The notes beneath the pieces were generated by a model that was not told the DNA's origin, made no database searches, and worked only from the letters and a program-made list of their open reading frames with translations. Shown piece by piece: positions 57,601-64,000 of a stretch of 64,000 nucleotides of DNA. The stretch is from Pseudomonas sp. Au-Pse12 (GTDB taxonomy: Bacteria > Pseudomonadota > Gammaproteobacteria > Pseudomonadales > Pseudomonadaceae). The DNA lies in the NCBI RefSeq assembly GCF_021341665.1, contig NZ_JAJTTH010000003.1, forward strand, positions 372,001 through 436,000, written 5' to 3'. The position numbers and the translations under genes are program-made. How positions within the stretch are numbered: position 1 is the stretch's first letter; each line of letters begins with the position of its first letter.

Positions 57601-59288
57601 GGCTGGGCTTCCGGTACGGATTCGCGAACAGAGGAGGATGGCGACGAGTAGGCATCCGGTTGGTTGTCTTTGAGGCGCCCGCGGATCAGCGCTTCAGGAT
57701 GACGCCCGAGGAAGTCGGTGAGGACCCGCACCGAACGCGCGGTGCGCTGCACTTCTTCCATGGCCTGGCCGAGTTTCTGGCGCTGTGGCGAATCCTCGGA
57801 GAAACTCTCGTTGGCGCTGGCCAGGGTCTTCTTCGACTGTTCCAGGGTGTCGCGCATCTGCGGCAGCACTTCGCCGTTGACCTGCTTCAGGGTCTTCTGC
57901 ATTTCCACCAGGCTGCCGTTGAGGTTGGCGGCGATGGCGTCGATCGGCAGCTTGCTGATCTTGTCGACCACGGCCTGCAATTGTTCCTGCAACTTGTCCA
58001 TGCTGCCCGGGATGGTCGGGATCTCCAGCGGCCGCGCCGTAGGGTCATAGGCCACCGGCTTGGCGTTGGCGACAAAGTCCAGGGAGATGTACAGCTGGCC
58101 GGTCAGCAGGTTGCCGCTGCGGGGCTGAGCGCGCAGGCCGTTCTTGACGAAGGCGCCGATCAGCTTGGCCGAGCGCCCGTCGTCTTCGCCGCCGGTCTGC
58201 TTCACCAGTTTTTCATGGGCCTTGCCCAGGCGCTCGGGATAGATCACCGCGCCGACCAGGGTCGGGAAATACTTGCGCTGTTCGTCGTAGTCCAGGTCCA
58301 TGGACACCACCTTGCCGATGTTCACCCCGAGGAACTCCACCGGGGCATTGATCGACAGCCCGCGCAGGGCCTGGTCGAAACGCATGCGGATGTAATACGG
58401 CGCGCCGTCCGGCGGGGCCAGGGCGGTGTCCTGGTCGCCGAACAGGGTGTACTCGGCGTTCTCTTCGGCCGGCTGGGCATTGGGGCTGTACTTGGGCTCG
58501 ACGAAGGCAATGCCGCCAGCGAGGATCGACGACACCGACTCGGTGTTGACCTTCAGGCCGTTGGCGCCGAGGGTCACGTCGACGCCGCTGGCGTTCCAGA
58601 AGCGGCTGTCGGTGGTGACGTATTTGTCGTTGGGCGCGTTGACGAAGATCTTCACGTCCACGCCCTTGCCGCTGTTGGCCAACTGGTAGGACACCACCTG
58701 CCCCACCTCGATGCGCCGGTAATAGACCGGCGAGCCGATGTCCAGCGAACCCAGGTCATCGGTGTGCAGGGTGAAGCGCTTGCCCTTCTGCCCGTAGGTG
58801 ATGGGCGGCGGGGTTTCCAGGCCCTTGAAGCTGTCCTTGCGCTTTTCCGACTTGCCGGCGTCGGCGCCGATAAAGGCCCCGGAAAGCAGAGTGTCGACCC
58901 CGGAAATGCCGTTGGCGCCGATCCGCGGACGCACCACCCAGAACATCGAGTCGTCGGCGGTGAAGGGTTCGGCGGACTGGTCCAGCTCAACCTTGGCCAA
59001 CACCTTCTTGCGGTCGTCGCTCAAGGCGATGGAGGTCACCTTGCCGATTACCACGTTCTTGTACTTGACCTGGGTCTTGTTGGCTTCCAGGCCCTCGGCG
59101 GTCTGGAAGCTGATGGTGATTTCCGGCCCCGCCGATAGGGATTTGTGTACCACCATCGACAGCCCCACCAGGGCCGCGACGATCGGCACCAGCCACACCA
59201 GCGAGACGTTGAAGCGCCGCGTGCGCAGCGCCGGGGCGCCAGGAGCGGGCAGCGGATTGTGTGCGTTGGAACCTGGATGTTCAGACAT
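57597..59288 (-). CDS. pqiB: MCE-domain protein PqiB
   Basis: A 563-residue protein with one N-terminal inner membrane helix (SLVWLVPIVAALVGLSMVV) and three MCE domains (about 45-140, 160-255, 290-400: for example TISFQTAEGLEANKTQVKYKNVVIGKV). A C-terminal coiled coil follows (TLKQVNGEVLPQMRDTLEQS). It forms the periplasm-spanning hexameric tube that moves lipids between membranes. The ATG at 59288 has GAGG upstream; a TTG at 59294 is weaker. It overlaps pqiA2 by eight bases. Confidence 0.93.
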   Translation of the reverse strand: MSEHPGSNAHNPLPAPGAPALRTRRFNVSLVWLVPIVAALVGLSMVVHKSLSAGPEITISFQTAEGLEANKTQVKYKNVVIGKVTSIALSDDRKKVLAKVELDQSAEPFTADDSMFWVVRPRIGANGISGVDTLLSGAFIGADAGKSEKRKDSFKGLETPPPITYGQKGKRFTLHTDDLGSLDIGSPVYYRRIEVGQVVSYQLANSGKGVDVKIFVNAPNDKYVTTDSRFWNASGVDVTLGANGLKVNTESVSSILAGGIAFVEPKYSPNAQPAEENAEYTLFGDQDTALAPPDGAPYYIRMRFDQALRGLSINAPVEFLGVNIGKVVSMDLDYDEQRKYFPTLVGAVIYPERLGKAHEKLVKQTGGEDDGRSAKLIGAFVKNGLRAQPRSGNLLTGQLYISLDFVANAKPVAYDPTARPLEIPTIPGSMDKLQEQLQAVVDKISKLPIDAIAANLNGSLVEMQKTLKQVNGEVLPQMRDTLEQSKKTLASANESFSEDSPQRQKLGQAMEEVQRTARSVRVLTDFLGRHPEALIRGRLKDNQPDAYSSPSSSVRESVPEAQP

Positions 59289-59895
59289 CTTCAACCTCTG
59301 CGTCCCAGATAAGCCGGGGATCGAAACTCATGGCGGCCAACATCGTCAGCACCACCACCAAACCAAAAAACAGAATGCCCATGCGCGGATCGATCGAGCT
59401 CAGGGCACGAAACTGCACCAGCGCCGCCACCAGGGCCACCACCAGCACGTCGAGCATCGACCAGTAGCCGATCAGCTCGATGAAGCGATACAGCTTGGCG
59501 CGCTCGCGCTGGGCCCAGAGGCTGCGGCGCTGGCAGGTCACCAGCAGGGTGCCGAGGACAAAGAACTTGCTGCAGGGCACCACCACGCTGGCAATGAAGA
59601 TCAGCAGGGCGATGTCCCAGGAACCGTGTCTCCAGAACTCCACCACGCCGCTCATGATGGTGTTTTCACTGGCGCTGCCAAAGATGCTGGTGTGCATCAC
59701 CGGCAGCAGGTTGGCCGGGATGTAGAAGATCAGGCTGGCCAGGAGAAAGGCCCAGGTGCGCGCCAGGCTGTTGGGCTTGCGCGCATGCACCACGGAGTCG
59801 CAGCGCGGGCAGCGGTGCTCGAAGTCCTGGCAGACCTGGCCGCAGGTGTGGCACAGCATCAGTTGGTAATCCCGGGCGTAGGGCGGCGCACTCAT
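59281..59895 (-). CDS. pqiA2: PqiA C-terminal-type half, separate gene
   Basis: A 204-residue inner membrane protein. A zinc-ribbon-like N-terminus CHTCGQVCQDFEHRCPRCDS (two CxxC) is followed by four hydrophobic segments with FYIPANLLPVMHTSIFG and LIGYWSMLDVLVVALVAALV. E. coli PqiA is one 417-residue chain made of two such modules; here the modules are separate genes. This one overlaps its partner by one base and pqiB by eight. Confidence 0.9.
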   Translation of the reverse strand: MSAPPYARDYQLMLCHTCGQVCQDFEHRCPRCDSVVHARKPNSLARTWAFLLASLIFYIPANLLPVMHTSIFGSASENTIMSGVVEFWRHGSWDIALLIFIASVVVPCSKFFVLGTLLVTCQRRSLWAQRERAKLYRFIELIGYWSMLDVLVVALVAALVQFRALSSIDPRMGILFFGLVVVLTMLAAMSFDPRLIWDAEVEDV

Positions 59896-60503
59896 CAGTA
59901 GCGGCCCTCCAGGTCATCCCAGAGGTAGCGGATGTCCTTGCCGGAAATCAGGATGATCAGCACCGTGAGCATCGCCAGGGCCCACAGCCCCATCCCCGGA
60001 TGCACATCGAGCATGCCCGCCAGCTTGACGATGGCCACCAGGATGCCCAGCAGGCACACCTCGAGCATGCTCCAGGGGCGCAGGTGTTCCAGGGCGCGCA
60101 TGCTGGCCTTGAAGCCCGGCGCCGCGCGGCCGACGTTGGCAAAGCCTAGCACCCAGCACAGCAGGATGATCTGCAGGCACGGCGCGAGAATGATGGTCAG
60201 GCCGGTGATCGCGGCAATCAGGCTGATGCGGCCCTGGGCCAGGGCCTCGACCGATTGCCAGAGGGTCGCCTCGTTGCTCAGGCCTTCGAGGCTGATCTTG
60301 ATCACCGGAAACAGGTTGGCGAAGACGAACAACACCCCGGCGGTGATCGACAGGGCGAACAGCTGCTGCACGCTCAGGTGGCGGGCGCGGGCCAGCACCG
60401 CGCCACAGCGTGAGCACTGGGCCGTCTGGCCCTTGCCGAGCGGCACGGATTCGTACAGCGAATCGCAGTGTTCGCAGATGATCCAGTTGCGGGAAATAGT
60501 CAT
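59895..60503 (-). CDS. pqiA1: PqiA N-terminal-type half, separate gene
   Basis: A 202-residue inner membrane protein with two CxxC pairs (WIICEHCDSLYESVP... AQCSRCGAV) and four hydrophobic segments (FVFANLFPVIKISLEGL, WSMLEVCLLGILVAIVKLAGML). It is the first gene of the pqi operon, preceded by an inverted repeat GCAGGTTC/GAACCTGC at 60530-60551. Confidence 0.9.
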   Translation of the reverse strand: MTISRNWIICEHCDSLYESVPLGKGQTAQCSRCGAVLARARHLSVQQLFALSITAGVLFVFANLFPVIKISLEGLSNEATLWQSVEALAQGRISLIAAITGLTIILAPCLQIILLCWVLGFANVGRAAPGFKASMRALEHLRPWSMLEVCLLGILVAIVKLAGMLDVHPGMGLWALAMLTVLIILISGKDIRYLWDDLEGRY

Positions 60504-60692
60504 GGTCTTCAGATAGTCGGGAGGGCGGCAGGTTCAGTGTCTCGAACCTGCTGGCGCATATTTTCAGAAAAACACCAGGACAGTGTCCAGTTTTGTCTGC
60601 TGCATCGCCGCCGGTGTCTACGCCATGATAGGCGCCCCGGAGATTTTCGCCGCCCGCCACCGGAGGCGGTCAATCCCGGAGCGCCCTCCCGT

Positions 60693-61127
60693 TCAATGGA
60701 CCAGGCGCGTTTGCAGCCACTTGTCCCGCAGCACGTCGTAGGCCCAGTGGTAGAGGTAGGTGTAGGGCAGGAAGAACAACAACACGCCGATGTCGAGGAG
60801 GAAGGCCTGCAACAGGCTGATATCCAGCCACCAGGCAATCAGCGGCACACAGAAAGCCACCAGCCCGCCCTCGAACAGCAAGGCATGCAGGACCCGGGTC
60901 CTGGCATTGTGTTCAAGCCCCAGACGCTTGAGCAAACGATCGAACAGACCGTTGAACAGCACGTTCCAGCCCAGGGCCAGAAGGCCGATGGCGAGGGTCA
61001 CCAGGCCCATGTCGGCCATGGGCTTGTCCATGATCCAGGACAGCAGCGGAGTACAGATCGACACCGCCAGCAGCTCAAAGGCTACCGCCTGGAAAATACG
61101 TTCGTTAAGGGATTTAGGCAGGCTCAT
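60693..61127 (-). CDS. PACE-family efflux transporter
   Basis: A 144-residue four-helix membrane protein of the proteobacterial antimicrobial compound efflux (AceI) family. Its two tandem halves carry ERIFQAVAFELLAVSICTPLLSWIMDKP and RTRVLHALLFEGGLVAFCVPLIAWWLD, with YTYLYHWAYD at the end. The Glu at about residue 19, the proton-coupling position in AceI, is present. It probably exports biocides such as chlorhexidine or short diamines. It is divergent from a LysR regulator, the usual arrangement. Confidence 0.9.
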   Translation of the reverse strand: MSLPKSLNERIFQAVAFELLAVSICTPLLSWIMDKPMADMGLVTLAIGLLALGWNVLFNGLFDRLLKRLGLEHNARTRVLHALLFEGGLVAFCVPLIAWWLDISLLQAFLLDIGVLLFFLPYTYLYHWAYDVLRDKWLQTRLVH

Positions 61128-61216
61128 TGCCGTACTCCTGGAGTGAATGTGCTGGCGATCTTCCAGGACCAGGTCGATACTTCATAATCAATAACCATCG
61201 ATCAAGGCGATAGTTC

Positions 61217-62071
61217 ATGGCCTCACATGAAGTGCTGCTGGCGTTCGTCCAGGCCGCCACCCAGGGCTCCTTTTCCGCTGCCGCACGCAAGCTGGGCAAG
61301 AGCCAGTCCACCATCAGCGCAGCCGTGGCGAGCCTGGAAATCGACCTCGATGTCCAGCTGTTCGACCGCACCAGCCGCAAGCCCGGCCTGACCCCGGCCG
61401 GGCATGTGCTGCTGCGGCGCGCCGAGGAAATCCTCGCCGCCACCAGCCGCCTGGAAATGGCCGCCGGCCAGTTTTCCCGAGGCATAGAGGCGAAACTGAC
61501 CGTGGCCTTGTCCGACACGTACCAGTCGGACCGTTTTGAAAGCAGCCTGAGCGCCTTCGAGCAGCGTTACCCGGACCTTGAACTGGAATGCCTGATTGCC
61601 GAATGCGAGGACCTGATTGCCCTGGTGCAAAGCGGCCGGGCGCAGATCGCCTTTGCCGAGATGAAGGCCGACTACCCCGCGGACCTGGAGCACAAGACCA
61701 TGGAGGAGCGCGGTGAAATATCGCTCTTCGTGGCCTGCAAGCACCCCCTGGCGCAACTGGAACACGTGGACGAGGAAAGCCTGCGCCAGCACCGCGAATT
61801 GCGCCTGGCGACCGTGCTCAACCCCTACGAAATCCGCAGCCAGGGCCGGGTCTGGTCGGCGCCCAGCTACCTGATGCTGCTGGAGATGGCCCAGGGCGGC
61901 TTTGGCTGGGCGCCCCTGCCGCGCTGGCTGGTGGAAGGGTTCGGCGCGGGCAAGTTGCAGGAGCTGCAGGTCCGCGGCTGGCCGCGCACCGTGGCGGTGG
62001 ACGCGCTCTGGTCACGCCTGCATCCGCCGGGGCCGGCAGGCAGCTGGTTACTGGCGCGGATGCTGCAATGA
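61217..62071 (+). CDS. LysR-family regulator of the PACE pump
   Basis: A 284-residue LysR protein. The winged HTH is EVLLAFVQAATQGSFSAAARKLGKSQSTISAAVASLEIDLDVQLFDR. The effector domain includes LTVALSDTYQSDRFESSLSAFEQRYPDLELECLIAE. It lies 89 bases from the divergent efflux gene, so it is the likely activator of it. It converges with the sigma factor gene. Confidence 0.92.
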   Translation: MASHEVLLAFVQAATQGSFSAAARKLGKSQSTISAAVASLEIDLDVQLFDRTSRKPGLTPAGHVLLRRAEEILAATSRLEMAAGQFSRGIEAKLTVALSDTYQSDRFESSLSAFEQRYPDLELECLIAECEDLIALVQSGRAQIAFAEMKADYPADLEHKTMEERGEISLFVACKHPLAQLEHVDEESLRQHRELRLATVLNPYEIRSQGRVWSAPSYLMLLEMAQGGFGWAPLPRWLVEGFGAGKLQELQVRGWPRTVAVDALWSRLHPPGPAGSWLLARMLQ

Positions 62072-62102
62072 CTGCACTCACCGGCTCCTGAGTCGCCCGC
62101 CT

Positions 62103-63353
62103 CTACAAGGCATCGAGCTGGGCCAGGCGCTGTTCGAGAAAACGCCGCTCGGGGCTTTGGCGGGCCAGGGCCAAGGCGCGTTGGTAGGCTTCGCGCGCGG
62201 CGGCGATGCGCCCCAGTTGCCGGCAGAAATCGGCCCGCGCGGCATGGGCCAGGTGGTAATCCTGCAAGTCGCCGCGGTCCAGGATGGCTTCCACTTGCTC
62301 CAGCCCGGCAGCCGGCCCATCGCGCTTGGCCAGGGCCACGGCACGGTTGAGTTGGATCACCGGTGAAGGCTGCAAGCGCAGCAGGATGTCATACAGACCG
62401 ACAATCTGCGCCCAGTCGGTCTGTTCGGCACTCGCGGCCTCGGCATGCACCGCGGCAATCGCCGCCTGCAGGCAATAAGGCCCCGCGTGCCCGCTGCGCA
62501 GGCCGCGTTCCACCAGGGCGCAACCTTCCTTGATCAAGTCCTGCTGCCACAACGAACGGTCCTGCTCGTCCAGCAGGATCAACTCGCCAGTGGCAGAGAT
62601 CCGCGCCGTGCGCCGTGACTCGTGCAACAGCATCAGCGCCAGCAGGCCCATCACCTCCGCCTCGGGCAACAGTTCCAGCAGCAGGTAGCCCAGGCGGATG
62701 GCTTCACGGGTCAGCTCATCTCGGGTCAGCTCGGCGCCCATGGAGGCCGAGTAACCCTCGTTGAATACCAGGTAGATCACCCGCAGCACGCTCTCCAGGC
62801 GCTCGGGCAATTCACTCAATTGCGGCACCTGATAGGGAATCCCGGCGTCGCGGATCTTCGCCTTGGCGCGCACGATGCGCTGGGCGATGGTGGCCGGGGT
62901 GACCAGGAAGGCCCGGGCGATTTCCTCGGTGCTCAGGTCGCAGATCTCGCGCAGGGTCAACGGCACCTGGGCATCCGCCGCCAATGCCGGGTGGCAGCAG
63001 GTGAAGATCAGGCGCAAGCGGTCATCCTGCACATCCTCGACGCTCCAGTCGCCCTGTTCGAGCTGCTCCAACTGGCTGAGCAGCGCCGCCTGGGAAGCCG
63101 CGAAGCGCGCCCGTCGGCGCAGGGCGTCGATCGCCTTGAAGCGGCCGACGGACACCAGCCAAGCCCGTGGGTTGTCGGGCACGCCAGCGTCCTGCCAGCG
63201 TTCGACGGCCACGAAGAAGGCCTCGTGCAGCGCCTCCTCGGCCAGGTCGAAATCCCCCAGCAGGCGGATCAGGGTGGCGAGGATCCGCCGCGACTGCTCG
63301 CGGTAGACCTGCGCCACCCGCGCCGTTACCGCCTCCCGGGCTTGCTCGGCCAT
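62103..63353 (-). CDS. ECF-type RNA polymerase sigma factor, ECF42-like with TPR-like C-terminus
   Basis: A 416-residue sigma factor. Sigma-2 (RILATLIRLLGDFDLAEEALHEAFFVAVERW, RAWLVSVGRFKAIDALRRRAR) and sigma-4 (LTLREICDLSTEEIARAFLVTPATIAQRIVRAKAKIRDA) occupy residues about 1-190. A long C-terminal helical repeat domain follows (LPERLESVLRVIYLVFNEGYSAS). This is typical of ECF42, in which no anti-sigma factor is known and the gene is linked to YCII/DGPF proteins. The start codon shares one base with the upstream SRPBCC stop (TGATG). Confidence 0.9.
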   Translation of the reverse strand: MAEQAREAVTARVAQVYREQSRRILATLIRLLGDFDLAEEALHEAFFVAVERWQDAGVPDNPRAWLVSVGRFKAIDALRRRARFAASQAALLSQLEQLEQGDWSVEDVQDDRLRLIFTCCHPALAADAQVPLTLREICDLSTEEIARAFLVTPATIAQRIVRAKAKIRDAGIPYQVPQLSELPERLESVLRVIYLVFNEGYSASMGAELTRDELTREAIRLGYLLLELLPEAEVMGLLALMLLHESRRTARISATGELILLDEQDRSLWQQDLIKEGCALVERGLRSGHAGPYCLQAAIAAVHAEAASAEQTDWAQIVGLYDILLRLQPSPVIQLNRAVALAKRDGPAAGLEQVEAILDRGDLQDYHLAHAARADFCRQLGRIAAAREAYQRALALARQSPERRFLEQRLAQLDAL

Positions 63354-63844
63354 CAGTCCGGCAGGCCCTGGGTCACCAGGGCCACCAGACGCTCCAGGCT
63401 CTGCCCCCAACCGTCATGAAAACCCATGGCTTCGTGAGCCTTGCGGTCGGCTTCGCTCCAGTGCATGGCACGGGCGGTATAGAGGGTCTTGTTGCCCTGC
63501 TCCTCGAAGGTCACATGCGCCGTCATGAACGGCTTGCCCGAAGGAATCCAGCCCGGCAGGTAGGCATCGGTAAACACCAGCCGCGACGGGGCGTCGATCT
63601 CCAGGAACACCCCCATGGTCGGGTATTCACTGCCATCCGGGGCGCGCATCAGGGTACGAAACTGGCCGCCGACCCACAGGTCCATTTCACACTCCGGGGT
63701 GGTCATGCCATGGGGCCCCCACCATTGCACCAGCAAGGCCGGCTCGGTCCAGGCGCGAAACACCGTGTTGCGCGGCGCGTCGATCAAGCGGCTGATCGAC
63801 AATTCATGCTCGGCGGGCCTGTGGCCTGCGGTTTGGAAAGTCAT
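63353..63844 (-). CDS. SRPBCC/AHSA1-family protein
   Basis: A 163-residue protein of the activator-of-Hsp90-like START superfamily: ELSISRLIDAPRNTVFRAWTEPALLVQWWGPHGMTTP and FEEQGNKTLYTARAMHW. It binds a small hydrophobic ligand in other members. It overlaps the sigma factor gene by one base. It is 24 bases after the YCII gene. Confidence 0.9.
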   Translation of the reverse strand: MTFQTAGHRPAEHELSISRLIDAPRNTVFRAWTEPALLVQWWGPHGMTTPECEMDLWVGGQFRTLMRAPDGSEYPTMGVFLEIDAPSRLVFTDAYLPGWIPSGKPFMTAHVTFEEQGNKTLYTARAMHWSEADRKAHEAMGFHDGWGQSLERLVALVTQGLPD

Positions 63845-63868
63845 CGCGAAACTCCTGTTTAAGGGGGA

Positions 63869-64000
63869 TCAGGGATTCAATTCACGTACCGGACGCACTT
63901 CGACGCTGCCGACCCGGGCGGCCGGAATATGCCCGGCGACCTGGATCGCTTCATTCAGGTCCCGGGCCTCGATCAGGTAGAAACCGGCCAGCTGTTCCTT
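63869..64000 (-). CDS. YCII-related (DGPF) protein, 5' part outside the window
   Basis: The last 43 codons of a gene that enters from the right edge. EQLAGFYLIEARDLNEAIQVAGHIPAARVGSVEVRPVREL is the C-terminal half of a YCII/DGPF domain. Its position upstream of the SRPBCC and sigma factor genes completes the typical three-gene unit of this ECF group. Confidence 0.85.
   Translation of the reverse strand, partial: KEQLAGFYLIEARDLNEAIQVAGHIPAARVGSVEVRPVRELNP

Overview
The window is a stretch of a Pseudomonas chromosome, most likely from the P. fluorescens group (P. protegens/chlororaphis-like). The evidence is the GC-rich, G/C-ending codon use, AmrZ and RsmA orthologues, the aotJQMOP-argR/aruCFGDBE arginine locus with TGTCGC-N8-AA ArgR half-sites, a BdlA-like chemotaxis protein, and REP/REPIN palindromes built on GCCGGCTTGCCGGC. 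There are no rRNA genes, insertion sequences, prophage or CRISPR arrays. It reads as mostly core genome with accessory patches, chiefly between 28 and 64 kb. Species assignment is an inference.

Layout. 1-5 kb: a DUF1266 gene cut by the window edge, tRNA-Arg(CCT), two small membrane or exported proteins, phnN, amrZ, mgtE, then two tRNA-Arg(ACG) and one tRNA-Ser(GCT). 5-10.6 kb: csrA/rsmA, lysC, alaS and ltaE, all on the minus strand. 10.8-11.6 kb: an FMN riboswitch in front of a single RibH2-type lumazine synthase gene. 11.7-25 kb: the complete arginine succinyltransferase catabolic operon (aruC, aruF, aruG, astD, astB, a small acidic protein, astE) downstream of the arginine/ornithine ABC importer operon and its regulator (aotJ, aotQ, aotM, aotO, aotP, argR). 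25-30 kb: acs, a DUF2790 periplasmic protein, a long leader and nrdB without a neighbouring nrdA.

30-50 kb is a mosaic of small regulatory and envelope units. It holds a Zn-ribbon CoiA-like protein, a TSUP permease with an AraC regulator, an HTH protein beside a remnant of a P-loop kinase, an MBL hydrolase divergent from its TetR regulator, a MASE2-GGDEF diguanylate cyclase followed by a BdlA-like PAS-PAS-MCP protein, DUF1003, a LysR regulator divergent from an amidotransferase/monooxygenase pair, DUF2025, glpQ with an AraC gene directly abutting, a sterol-desaturase-type hydroxylase, a PepSY protein behind a BqsR/CarR-like box, a transmembrane chemoreceptor, ZntB behind a Pho-box-like site, and a Pit phosphate transporter.

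50-56 kb holds the most unusual metabolic unit: PxpA, biotin carboxyl carrier protein, biotin carboxylase, PxpB, PxpC and an NCS1 permease in one tightly packed operon with a divergent LysR regulator. It looks like a biotin-dependent amide- or lactam-activating system of unknown substrate. 57-64 kb: a split pqiA-pqiA-pqiB-pqiC envelope lipid transport operon, a PACE efflux pump divergent from a LysR regulator, and a YCII/SRPBCC/ECF42-type sigma factor operon that runs off the right edge.
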